A stretch of 64,000 nt of DNA from Limosilactobacillus rudii (GTDB lineage Bacteria > Bacillota > Bacilli > Lactobacillales > Lactobacillaceae). Below are positions 1 to 8,286 of the stretch, piece by piece. Each line of letters opens with the position of its first letter. Positions within the stretch are counted from its first letter, which is position 1. The stretch spans positions 186,001-250,000 of the forward strand of contig NZ_JACIVB010000054.1 of NCBI RefSeq assembly GCF_014145455.1. The letters are read 5' to 3'. A program made the translations under genes and the position numbers. A model generated the notes under the pieces. It saw only the letters and a program-made list of their open reading frames with translations. It did not search any database and was not told where the DNA came from.

Positions 1-232
1 CGTAAATTATCGGAATCAGCAAATCCAAGAGGGTGTTGTCTAGGAATGGAAGGATTACTAAACTAACTAGATACATCCACCACGGAATTCGAATATTAGT
101 GGTTCTTTTAAATAAGTAAAAGTCACTAAAAGCTGAAACAAATACGAGGGTAAAGATAAAACCATATAACCATAAAAACCAATTACCGTAGTAGGTAGGG
201 GTTAATAGAAAAGTGGGACGAAAAAGTAACAT
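1..232 (-). CDS. Partial multi-pass membrane protein, possible histidine kinase N-terminus
   Basis: This is the N-terminal 77 or so codons of a gene that runs off the left edge of the window. The ATG is at 230-232 and is preceded by an AAAGGAA ribosome binding site about 9 nt upstream. The visible protein is very hydrophobic, with two to three predicted membrane helices rich in W, Y, F and L separated by a short basic loop (LFKRTTN). It follows a LytTR response regulator on the same strand. AgrC/HPK10-type sensor kinases have this kind of multi-helix N-terminus and sit beside LytTR regulators, so a sensor kinase is the most likely identity. The kinase domain lies outside the window, so this is inference. 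A terminator separates it from the regulator, which implies separate expression. Confidence 0.6.
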   Translation of the reverse strand, partial: MLLFRPTFLLTPTYYGNWFLWLYGFIFTLVFVSAFSDFYLFKRTTNIRIPWWMYLVSLVILPFLDNTLLDLLIPIIY

Positions 233-305
233 AAAGTTAATTCCTTTCATGTGATAATATGAGCACTTACAATCATAGCATTAGAAAGAAATAATGGGAA
301 TAAAA

Positions 306-336
306 AAAGCGCTAACACAAAAATGATTAGCGCTTT
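306..336 (-). terminator. Terminator overlapping the response regulator stop codon
   Basis: A perfect 10-bp stem (AAAGCGCTAA / TTAGCGCTTT, arms 327-336 and 306-315) with an 11-nt loop is followed on the minus strand by a T run. The stop codon of the upstream response regulator (327-329) is the last three bases of the first stem arm, so a ribosome terminating there would cover the hairpin. Confidence 0.8.
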
Positions 337-1058
337 ATTAGATTAAAGAGTGCCTTTTCGTGACGACGTGAAACGGGACAGGTTAGGCCGTTATAGAAGA
401 TGACAACATGGTGAAGAAAGTCGATTTGCTTAATCTGCAAAGGATTAACAAGATAACTGCGATGACAGCGGAAAAAGCGGTGATCAATCTTTTGCAATTC
501 TCGTAAGTTATAATTTAATTGGATTTCCTTATTATCTGTTGTCACCATGATACAGGAGTGAGTATTATCAGGATTTACCTCAAAGTAGCAAATATTTTTA
601 AGCGGGATTTGAAGTGTTTCAGAGTATGATTTATATGTAAACGTCTCTTCTACTAATGATGATTGGATTTCATTATTGATGTGAATAAGGTCTTTTTTAA
701 GCTCGTCGTGAATGTTGCCACGGTCTTTAGCGATAAAGTCAAGGGCACTTACACGGTACTTATAAGTAGTGTAGACAAATTCATCATGAACAGTAATAAA
801 AATAATATTAGCTAACTCATCGTGCTGGCGAATCAGTTTGCTAATTTCAAGTCCAGCTGTTTTAATACCGTTGATTTCGAGGTCAAGGATAAAGACATTT
901 TCTTTACTAGGTAATGGTAGTCCAAGTCGTAGTTGGTCAGTTGAACTAAATATATTAATGTTTAAGTCCGTTAAAGAAATTTCCTGGGAAATTCTTTGAA
1001 CCATTGATTTTAGATGACGTTGTTGGTTGCAATCGTCTTCTAAGATAAAAATATTCAA
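327..1058 (-). CDS. LytTR-family response regulator (AgrA/ComE type)
   Basis: This is a DNA-binding response regulator of the peptide-pheromone/quorum-sensing class. The N-terminal half is a receiver domain with the acidic pocket LEDD and a candidate phosphoacceptor Asp in VFILDLEING. The C-terminal 100 or so residues are a LytTR domain, ending in the typical FFRCHRSYLVNP segment. An ATG exists at 1073, but a GGGGGAG ribosome binding site lies just inside it and points to the TTG at 1058. That gives the canonical receiver start (NIFILEDD) and about 243 residues. It is divergent from the surface-protein genes that start at 1293, and a truncated membrane protein follows it. Regulation of the divergent surface genes is a reasonable inference, not shown. 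AgrA and ComE homologues bind paired short direct repeats. Confidence 0.85.
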   Translation of the reverse strand: MNIFILEDDCNQQRHLKSMVQRISQEISLTDLNINIFSSTDQLRLGLPLPSKENVFILDLEINGIKTAGLEISKLIRQHDELANIIFITVHDEFVYTTYKYRVSALDFIAKDRGNIHDELKKDLIHINNEIQSSLVEETFTYKSYSETLQIPLKNICYFEVNPDNTHSCIMVTTDNKEIQLNYNLRELQKIDHRFFRCHRSYLVNPLQIKQIDFLHHVVIFYNGLTCPVSRRHEKALFNLIKR

Positions 1059-1099
1059 AACTAACTCCCCCATTCTTAAATACTATATAAATATAGCAT

Positions 1100-1108
1100 G
1101 GGGGGGGG
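1100..1108. repeat. Nine-base poly-G tract in a divergent promoter region
   Basis: A run of nine G on the plus strand (C on the minus) lies 42-50 nt upstream of the TTG start of the response regulator. A TATA-rich segment (1082-1095) that could be its -10 element sits between the tract and the gene. The tract therefore falls where the -35 or spacer of that promoter should be. Long G:C homopolymers are prone to slipped-strand length change. It is the longest G run I noticed in an otherwise AT-rich window. Confidence 0.6.
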
Positions 1109-1153
1109 TAAGAAGGCATTACTGTTGAACTCGAAAATAAAAATACTGAATTG

Positions 1154-1185
1154 AAACTGAAAAAATCATGCTACTTTTTCAGTTT
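1154..1185. promoter_or_regulatory. Inverted repeat upstream of first LPXTG gene (possible operator)
   Basis: Two perfect 11-bp arms (AAACTGAAAAA at 1154-1164 and TTTTTCAGTTT at 1175-1185) are separated by 10 nt and centred about 124 bp before the GTG start at 1293. A further ACTGAA half-site precedes it 11 bp upstream (1145-1150). The same core recurs at 4272-4301 before the second surface gene. It could be an operator, for example for the neighbouring LytTR regulator, or a 5' UTR hairpin. Confidence 0.5.
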
Positions 1186-1292
1186 GGGATGGGAAAATAA
1201 AAAACTCATGAAGATCAGGTTGAAAGATTGCAACAGCAAGCCTTATCTTAAAGGAGGCTAATAGCTAATTTTAAGATATCGGGGGATTTATC

Positions 1293-4163
1293 GTGAAAGA
1301 ACATAAAAAATTATATAAAGCAGGTAAAAACTGGGTTGTTGCTACACTAGCTGTTGCCTCATTAGGGATTGTGGCAACGCAGCAACAAGTATCCGCTGAT
1401 AGTACAACTACGGATACCGTAAGTGCTACTAGCGAAAATAATTCAGTTCAAAAAGCACAACAAACTAAAGATCAAGCACAATCTGCATATGATCAGCAGA
1501 GTCAAGTAGTTGCCAATGCCGAAACTGCTAAATCTGTTGCACAAAGCAGTGCAGATGTTGCTGATAGCAAGCTCGCTCAAGCTAAGACTAACGCTGCTAC
1601 TGTTGGCGCAACAGATGAAAATATTAGCTCAACTAGTGCTGCTGTTAACTCGCAACAAGCAGTTGTTGATAATTATAAGCAACAGCTTAATAAGGGCACC
1701 CAAGCACAACCTGGAAAGACGGAAGTTGCTAAACCAAGTGCTACCAATGCTCAAGCACTAAATGAAAGTATTGAACAAAACCAGATTAAGTTACCTGATG
1801 GGTACGTTAAGGCATTTAATGAGCAAATCGCTGCTATTGGTTACCAAGATAAAAATGGAATAAATAGCAATTTTGATTTTAATAAATCAGAAAAAGATAT
1901 TGATGCTAAGGAAAAGACACTCCAAAATATTGCTAAAGGGTTAAATACGCTTAATCCATACCAACATAACGAAAATGACTCTAAGGTCGCAATTAAGGAT
2001 GTTTATAATTTAGACCATGACGTGGCAATGAACCTATCATTGTGGTATGCGGGTGTTCTCAATAACCTAGTCAAGAAGTATGATTTAAAGAATGTTAACG
2101 GGACCTTGCTGCGGGATGTTATGCAATTAAAGGTTACCAATTATTCATTGGAAACGGCAACCTATATTAACAATGAAATTAATAAAAATACGCCAAAGGG
2201 AATGTTTAGAAATGGTAAAAGTGGCGCTGGTAGTCTTGAAATGTCATTAGTAACCACTGATGATCTCAATGATCAAGCTCCAGAGTTAAACTTGAGTCCA
2301 CGGCCAAACTTTATGAAGGCAATTGATGATGCAATTTCAGCTTGGGGAAGCGCAGATATAATAAATCCACAGAAGATTACTAATCTTGATGAACTAAAAG
2401 AAGCAACCTGGAATAAGTTAATTCTTTACAACCTTCTGGATAGTGATTGGGATTGGGCAAGTAGCGAAACAGCAGGTAATAAGGGCTCCTCGTTAAAGGG
2501 TGATACACGTATGGGATCACTCTTTGGTCCGGCCTTATTTATGCAAACTTATAATAATCACAATATTAATGATACTACTGCGAACCAGTATTCAGTTGCG
2601 TTGGCGGTTAATAAAGGTGACCAAATTATTCCGCATTGGTGTTTGGTAGCTAAGGCATACCAAGGCAATAAAGATAATCAACCTCTTAAATTAAGTACAG
2701 CTGTCAATCCGCAAGCAACAAGCAATGGTGATGTTAATGTTGCAAACTTGGAAAAACAATATAATCAAGCAAAGGCACAATTAGATACCCTTAAAGCTAA
2801 GCTCGCCCAACTACAAAAAGCTGCTGGTGATGTAAAGACAGCTCAAAAGAATGCTGATGATGCTCATGCTAAGTTGAATGCAGCTAAGCAAAAGCTTCAA
2901 CAAGAACAAGCTAAGTTAGCAACGCTTAAAGCGGCACTTGATAAAGCTGTAAAGAACTTGAATATTGCTAAAGCTAAAGCCAGCGTTAATGATGCTCAAG
3001 CAGAGTACACTAAGGCAAGCAACGATTATAATGCTCAAAAGAGTGTGGTTAATAAGGATCAGGCTGCTGTAGAAAACGCAGCAAAAGCATTAAAGCAAGC
3101 TACTAATAAGTGGAGTTCACTTAAAGGACAGCAACTTCAAAGCTTTATGGATCAATTTGCAAAGAAAAACAACATGAAATTCACGAAGTTTGATGGTAAA
3201 AATGCAGGGAACTCTATGGGGCCAAATTATGGTAGCTTCACGAAATATCTTGTTAATGGAAATAAAGTAACTTTTGGAACAAGTAAAGATGGTCAGGGAA
3301 CTAATGATTATGAATTAGTTGCACTTTATAACCATAATATTGATAATGCAGAAGCAGCCGAGTTACATGATACTTATCTATTTACGTTCCATAATGGGAA
3401 GCCAGAGTTATTATTTGATCGAACAACCAATGGGGATAATATTAGTACTTGGTCAATTGATAAACTAGACAGTGCAACCGTTAAAAAGTATCATTTGGCT
3501 GAATTGCAGGAAGAATTCTCTAAGATTACTAATAACAGTGAGTTATCCGATCAGCTTCAGGAATCTAAAGACAAGTTGGATAAGGATCAGGCTAAATTAG
3601 CACAATTAAAGCAAGCAATGACTAATAAGAAGCAGGCCTTAGATAATGCTGAAAAGAATTTGAATAACCAAAATAATTCAAATCAAGATACTGATAAGCA
3701 TCAAACGAACAATGACAGTAAAGGTAATAATGCCAATAATAATCAGGGATCATTAACGAATATAGTAAATGGTAAGACGGATACGAGTTCAACAACTAAT
3801 ACTGCTAACCAACAAACGAGTGGTACGTTTAATGATCGGCAAGTTGCTTCGAATACAAATGGAAAATCAGTAGTTAACTATACAAAAGATAATAAAGCCC
3901 AAAATAATCTAAATAATAATGTTGTAGCTATGTCAACTAATCCAGAAGTTACATCAATAAACACTACTGAAAAAGCAAATAATACTGTAACTAAGTTTGC
4001 AGCTAACCATGAAGTTGCCACACATCAAACAACTCAAGGCATGACTAATACTAAGCAATTACCACAAACTGGTAACAATGATTCTGCAGTTGCTGGATTG
4101 CTTGGTGCTGCTTTAGCAATGTTTGGTTTTGGCTTATTAAAGAAGAAGCATTACGAAGGATAA
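1293..4163 (+). CDS. LPXTG-anchored coiled-coil surface protein, SEC10/PgrA-like
   Basis: This is a 956-residue cell-wall-anchored protein. It begins with a KxYKxGKxW signal (KLYKAGKNW, residues 6-14), with likely cleavage after VSA near residue 35. An Ala/Gln/Lys-rich coiled coil follows to about residue 130. A globular domain (about 150-475) resembles the central region of SEC10/PgrA surface-exclusion proteins, distantly CAP-like. A second coiled coil runs from about 485 to 600. A domain resembling DUF4767 (about 606-745, starting WSSLKGQQLQSFM) is absent from the paralogue downstream. An Asn/Thr-rich stalk leads to the sortase signal LPQTG at 923-927, a hydrophobic helix and a basic tail. 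The GTG start at 1293 is preceded by GGGGGATT. Function is unknown; adhesion, aggregation or surface exclusion are the roles reported for relatives. Confidence 0.85.
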   Translation: MKEHKKLYKAGKNWVVATLAVASLGIVATQQQVSADSTTTDTVSATSENNSVQKAQQTKDQAQSAYDQQSQVVANAETAKSVAQSSADVADSKLAQAKTNAATVGATDENISSTSAAVNSQQAVVDNYKQQLNKGTQAQPGKTEVAKPSATNAQALNESIEQNQIKLPDGYVKAFNEQIAAIGYQDKNGINSNFDFNKSEKDIDAKEKTLQNIAKGLNTLNPYQHNENDSKVAIKDVYNLDHDVAMNLSLWYAGVLNNLVKKYDLKNVNGTLLRDVMQLKVTNYSLETATYINNEINKNTPKGMFRNGKSGAGSLEMSLVTTDDLNDQAPELNLSPRPNFMKAIDDAISAWGSADIINPQKITNLDELKEATWNKLILYNLLDSDWDWASSETAGNKGSSLKGDTRMGSLFGPALFMQTYNNHNINDTTANQYSVALAVNKGDQIIPHWCLVAKAYQGNKDNQPLKLSTAVNPQATSNGDVNVANLEKQYNQAKAQLDTLKAKLAQLQKAAGDVKTAQKNADDAHAKLNAAKQKLQQEQAKLATLKAALDKAVKNLNIAKAKASVNDAQAEYTKASNDYNAQKSVVNKDQAAVENAAKALKQATNKWSSLKGQQLQSFMDQFAKKNNMKFTKFDGKNAGNSMGPNYGSFTKYLVNGNKVTFGTSKDGQGTNDYELVALYNHNIDNAEAAELHDTYLFTFHNGKPELLFDRTTNGDNISTWSIDKLDSATVKKYHLAELQEEFSKITNNSELSDQLQESKDKLDKDQAKLAQLKQAMTNKKQALDNAEKNLNNQNNSNQDTDKHQTNNDSKGNNANNNQGSLTNIVNGKTDTSSTTNTANQQTSGTFNDRQVASNTNGKSVVNYTKDNKAQNNLNNNVVAMSTNPEVTSINTTEKANNTVTKFAANHEVATHQTTQGMTNTKQLPQTGNNDSAVAGLLGAALAMFGFGLLKKKHYEG

Positions 4164-4223
4164 ATTTTGCAAGATACGTGAAATAAAAACTTCATTATAT
4201 AAATATAATTGCACATGAAGAAG

Positions 4224-4258
4224 ATAAGGTGTCGCTGTAAAGTGATGCCTTATTTTTA
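4224..4258 (+). terminator. Rho-independent terminator after first surface gene
   Basis: A 12-bp stem with G:U pairs (arms 4224-4235 and 4242-4253) is followed by TTTTA. It lies 60 nt after the surface-protein stop codon and separates it from the second surface gene. Confidence 0.7.
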
Positions 4259-4271
4259 TCCAAAATACAAA

Positions 4272-4301
4272 AACTGAAAATTAATAAGGATTTTTTCAGT
4301 T
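4272..4301. promoter_or_regulatory. Inverted repeat upstream of second LPXTG gene
   Basis: Perfect 9-bp arms (AACTGAAAA at 4272-4280, TTTTCAGTT at 4293-4301) have a 12-nt spacer and are centred about 130 bp before the start at 4416. Core sequence and distance match the repeat at 1154-1185, which suggests a shared control element. Confidence 0.5.
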
Positions 4302-4415
4302 AAAAAGATAAAATTAAAATAATTGTGAATAACTAGTTGAATGAGTTGAGTAATAGGTTTTATGCTGAAAAAGGTTTTAATAGTTAAATTTATATTAGTT
4401 CGGGGGGATTTCTTT

Positions 4416-7022
4416 ATGAAGGAACACAAAAAGTTATATAAAGCAGGGAAAAACTGGGTCGTTGCTACGATGGCAGTTGCCTCATTAGGGATTGTTGCAA
4501 TGCAACAGCAAGTATCAGCAGATAGTGCAACAGATACGCAAGCTGTCAGTTCAAATGATCAAGTAAAGACGGCAGAAAGTTCTGTTAAGCAGGCGCAAGA
4601 AGATGTAAATAGCAAACAAGCGGTACTTAACCAAGCCCAAGCAGAAGCTAATAAGGCAAACAGTGCTTATAATGAACAACAGGCTAAATTAACCGCTAGT
4701 CAGCAAACACTTAATGATAAGCAAACGGCTGTTAAGCAAGCACACGACAAGGTAGCTAAGGATGAAACAAGCTTAAAGCAAGCAACTCCTGAAAATATTA
4801 AGAAAACACAAGACAGTATTGATAATCAACATAATGTTATTAATACGGCAAAACAAAATGTCGAAAAAGCTAATACTGATTTAACGCAAGCGCAATCTGC
4901 TTTGGAAAAGACTAACCAAAGTCAAGCAAACGCGCAAAAATTAGTGAATGATAAAAAGAGTGCAAAGCAAGCAGCCGATAATAATGTCACTAAGGCAGAA
5001 GCTGATGTGAAGAATAGCGGTCTTGTAGAGGCACAAGGAAATGTTGATAAGGTACAAGCAGCCTTGGATGCTATTAAGAAAACAAATAGTGAAAATACCG
5101 ATGCTTTGAATAAGAATCAGGCTGCATTAGCCGAAGATAACCAGAAGATTGCTGATGTAAAAAAGAATATTAATGATGCAAATCAAGCAGTAACTAAGGC
5201 ACAAAATAATGTAAGTAGTAAGCAACAAGCGTTAACGGATGCCCAACAAGCCCTCACTAAGTTAAAGCAACAAGTTGCAGAAGATGAAGCGAGTGGTGCT
5301 GCTGGATTCTTTGATTCAATTGCTAATGATACTAATAATTCTGAAGAACTAAGAGAAGACGCAAAAACTGCATTAGAAATTGTTAAGGGCACATATAAAG
5401 GAGATTATGGTAGTGAACCAGATTGGTATGCTCAGCATGTTCATTTAGGTGCTGACGGTGATGCTACAAGTATCAAAGAAATGAAAAATGTTCTTTCGTA
5501 TTTGTCTGCAGTAAACCAAGCACGCACAAGCCACGACCGCTCAGCTTTAGGTGTTTCTTTGACCGATATGGCAGTTGCAATGATTGATGCTGATTATCAA
5601 GATGGTGGTCTCAATCATCCAGATAGTCTTTATCAATCTGAAAATTTAACTACTGATTTAGTAAACCCAGTTCAGTCTTGGATGGATGAGGAAACTATTT
5701 GGAACGAAATGCTAAAGGAACATCCAGAATATGCTAATGTGTTAAAGTCTGGACAAGCTATCTATGATTTTTATGCGCAACATACAAATGAATATGAAGA
5801 AGTGGGACATTTCTTGAATTTAATGGATCCTGATATTACTCACTTTGGTATGGGACGCCATGGACATGCTGTTTCTTGGGATGTAAATAATGTTATTAAT
5901 GTTTCTGCTCCATTAAGTGTGGATAATTATATTGCTTTATTTAATAAATATTCTAAGGATGTCTTAAAAGAGGACAAAATTAAGACTTTCAAGGCCAATA
6001 TAAAGACAGCTAAGCAAAACTTAACTAATGCCCAAGATGCTGTTAAGGCTGCAAAGAAGAATGTAACTAGTTTGCAAGCAAACCTGATGACATTAAACAA
6101 TGCTTCTGCCAAAGTTGAGCAAGCAATCAACGATACTAAGGCTACCCTTGCTAAAGGTAAAGGAAACCTTGAATTTGAGCAAAAGCAATTGGACCAGGCT
6201 AATCAAAATCTAGCTGATATTAAGGCTAAAGTCGGTGCTAAGGCCCAAATCTTAGACCAAGCTAAGAAAGCCCAAGCCAATGCTGCTAAGGAACTTCAAG
6301 CAGCACAGTCAAACTTAGATAATGCTAATTCCGCTGTAAGTACAGCTCAAGGTGTTGTTACTCGTGCGCAAGAAAATGTTAAGGCAAAGCAAGCAGAATT
6401 AAACAAGGCCCAAGCCAAGCTATCCTTGTTAACACAAGACTTGGATAACCTAAAGAATGCTAAGGGTAATTTAGAAAAGGCTAAGGCGGAGCTAAAGGAT
6501 GCAACTGCCGCTGAACAAGTTGCTTCTAAGGATGTTGAAACGCAACAATCAACTTTGAACTCATTAAAAGAAGCTAAGAAAAAGGCTGATGATAAGGTCG
6601 CTAGTGCAAAAGCAGAATTAGACCTTGCCCAGCAAAAATATGATGTTGCTGCTCAAAAACTACAAACCTATAAAAATAAGGCTGACTCACAGCATGTAGT
6701 GGCTGACAAGCAGCAAAACCAAGGCAATGCCGAAGTAAGTTATAATGATCAAAAAGGATCAGTAAGTACAGTAAATAAAAAGTCAAATACTAGTTCAGTG
6801 ACTAATAATTCTGGAACAGCCATCATTGGTACGCAAAAAGCAGAGCATAATATGACTAATAATTTAACTGGTCATGAATTTGTTGCGCAACAGGCGCGCC
6901 GTAACATGACTAATGCTGAGAAGCTACCACAAACTGGAAATAATAGTTCAGCTGTAGCAGGATTACTTGGAGCAGCTTTGGCAATGTTTGGCTTTGGCTT
7001 GGCTAAAAGAAAGCAATATTAA
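4416..7022 (+). CDS. LPXTG-anchored coiled-coil surface protein with CAP-like domain
   Basis: This is an 868-residue paralogue of the upstream surface protein. The true start is the ATG at 4416 behind CGGGGGGATT, which places the KLYKAGKNW signal at residues 6-14. Two long Ala/Lys/Gln heptad-rich coiled coils (about 40-290 and 500-765) flank a globular SEC10/PgrA-type domain. That domain has CAP/SCP-like landmarks: VNQARTSHDRSALGVS, SENL, EEVGHFLNLMDPDITHFGMG. The sortase signal LPQTG is at about 837-841 with a hydrophobic helix and RKQY tail. The anchor and signal regions match the first gene closely in protein but differ at many third positions, so the duplication is old. The lipoprotein gene follows after 60 nt with no clear terminator and may be co-transcribed. 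Confidence 0.87.
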   Translation: MKEHKKLYKAGKNWVVATMAVASLGIVAMQQQVSADSATDTQAVSSNDQVKTAESSVKQAQEDVNSKQAVLNQAQAEANKANSAYNEQQAKLTASQQTLNDKQTAVKQAHDKVAKDETSLKQATPENIKKTQDSIDNQHNVINTAKQNVEKANTDLTQAQSALEKTNQSQANAQKLVNDKKSAKQAADNNVTKAEADVKNSGLVEAQGNVDKVQAALDAIKKTNSENTDALNKNQAALAEDNQKIADVKKNINDANQAVTKAQNNVSSKQQALTDAQQALTKLKQQVAEDEASGAAGFFDSIANDTNNSEELREDAKTALEIVKGTYKGDYGSEPDWYAQHVHLGADGDATSIKEMKNVLSYLSAVNQARTSHDRSALGVSLTDMAVAMIDADYQDGGLNHPDSLYQSENLTTDLVNPVQSWMDEETIWNEMLKEHPEYANVLKSGQAIYDFYAQHTNEYEEVGHFLNLMDPDITHFGMGRHGHAVSWDVNNVINVSAPLSVDNYIALFNKYSKDVLKEDKIKTFKANIKTAKQNLTNAQDAVKAAKKNVTSLQANLMTLNNASAKVEQAINDTKATLAKGKGNLEFEQKQLDQANQNLADIKAKVGAKAQILDQAKKAQANAAKELQAAQSNLDNANSAVSTAQGVVTRAQENVKAKQAELNKAQAKLSLLTQDLDNLKNAKGNLEKAKAELKDATAAEQVASKDVETQQSTLNSLKEAKKKADDKVASAKAELDLAQQKYDVAAQKLQTYKNKADSQHVVADKQQNQGNAEVSYNDQKGSVSTVNKKSNTSSVTNNSGTAIIGTQKAEHNMTNNLTGHEFVAQQARRNMTNAEKLPQTGNNSSAVAGLLGAALAMFGFGLAKRKQY

Positions 7023-7082
7023 TAGGCCGAGCTAGCCTGCAAAAGTAATTAAATAGATAAACAAAACTTGGGAGAAAAGTAA

Positions 7083-8087
7083 ATGAAAAAATTAACATTA
7101 GCATTTTGTTTATCAATTGCAGCACTTACTCTGACAGGATGTGGGAAATCCAGTCAGAGCGGGCAAGTATCTTCGTCGAGTTCGATTGCATCATCAACTG
7201 TCAGCACGTCACAGCAGACGCATTCCAGTTCAATAACTTCTTCGACAGATGATTCCTTAAATCCAGATAAGTTAACACCGGCAGAAAATGCGGCGCTAGT
7301 GATGTATTATCGTGATGCGCATATGCCTGGATCAAAAGAAAATGATTACTCGGCTGATATGGGGAATGCTGGGCAAGGAGCGACTGTAAAAATCTATAAC
7401 AAAGATAATGTTCCTAAGGGAGATGGACCATTATATAAAAACTATCCTAATGGAGCACAGTTATTGTATTCTGTAAAATTAAACAATGGTCGTCAAGATG
7501 GTGGACATTTGGATTCTGCTTACTACACGATTGCTAATAACAAAGTTTACTATGAAGACACTGATGCGGGAATCAGTGCAGAGGGTGCAACGCCAGCTGA
7601 AATGGTCGATTATGCGAATTCGCATGATGGGGTAAAACGGATATTGAATGTTGCACGGCAGACAAAAATTGTTGATATGCGCGGAAAAGGGAGTTCTGCG
7701 CAAGGCTCAACAAATAGTGATAGTAAGAATCTAACACCACAGCAGTTGGGAACATTAGTGGCGTTAAATCAAGCTCCAGATTGGTTTAAGGAATATTTGA
7801 GTGATGGTACGATGTACTACGGTAACCAACAAGAGATGAAAGTTGGGCCAGCAGGTTTTGATTATATTACGGCGTATGGTGACTCTACCAGTTATATTTA
7901 CTTCAAACGAGATGGAAACAATGTAACGATTAAGCAGGTAGATGGAACGGATAAGCCAATGGTCACCAAGCATGTAACTGTCTCAGGATTGATTAGGGAT
8001 TACTACACTAACCAGTCACAAAAGGATGAGGTTAATGGCTATGTCGATGAGTTAAAGCCAATTTCAGATGTTGCTCATAATAATTAA
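7083..8087 (+). CDS. Lipoprotein, Lactobacillus-specific (Lreu_0056-like)
   Basis: This is a 334-residue secreted lipoprotein. The signal peptide ends in the lipobox LTGC (Cys20), then a Ser/Thr-rich linker runs to about residue 60. Two segments begin with related motifs (LTPAENAALVMYYRD near 64 and LTPQQLGTLVALNQA near 218), which suggests a duplicated fold. It resembles uncharacterised lipoproteins described from L. reuteri (I recall the name Lreu_0056; uncertain). Function is unknown. The start has a GGGAGAAAAG ribosome binding site. It lies 60 nt behind the LPXTG gene and may share its transcript. A strong hairpin follows at 8234-8278. Confidence 0.75.
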   Translation: MKKLTLAFCLSIAALTLTGCGKSSQSGQVSSSSSIASSTVSTSQQTHSSSITSSTDDSLNPDKLTPAENAALVMYYRDAHMPGSKENDYSADMGNAGQGATVKIYNKDNVPKGDGPLYKNYPNGAQLLYSVKLNNGRQDGGHLDSAYYTIANNKVYYEDTDAGISAEGATPAEMVDYANSHDGVKRILNVARQTKIVDMRGKGSSAQGSTNSDSKNLTPQQLGTLVALNQAPDWFKEYLSDGTMYYGNQQEMKVGPAGFDYITAYGDSTSYIYFKRDGNNVTIKQVDGTDKPMVTKHVTVSGLIRDYYTNQSQKDEVNGYVDELKPISDVAHNN

Positions 8088-8233
8088 GTGAAGAAGCCGG
8101 GGAAATTCTTTGAAAGCCTAATTATTAATGGCAAAAAGAAAAAATAACTGAAAAACGCAGAAAAATAAACCAAAGGCATTTAAAATCATTTATTGAATCA
8201 CCTTAGCAGCAAATATTGATCCGTTTAAAAAAC

Positions 8234-8278
8234 AAGAAGTCATCAGAAAGTTGACTAATCGCTTTCTGATGGCTTCTT
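8234..8278. terminator. Bidirectional terminator between convergent lipoprotein and EAL genes
   Basis: A 17-bp stem (arms 8234-8250 and 8262-8278, one mismatch) has an 11-nt loop. On the minus strand it is followed by GTTTTTTAAA, so it serves the EAL gene best; it may also end the lipoprotein transcript. Confidence 0.8.
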
Positions 8279-8286
8279 TCATATTA

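Noticed and set aside
1098-1151. Short plus-strand frame opening in the poly-G tract (MGGGKK...)
   Set aside because: No ribosome binding site before the ATG, 18 codons only, and no signal or family features.
1208-1261. 17-codon frame before the first surface gene with one Cys, as a possible pheromone
   Set aside because: The ribosome binding site is weak, it lacks processing motifs, and it overlaps the likely 5' UTR.
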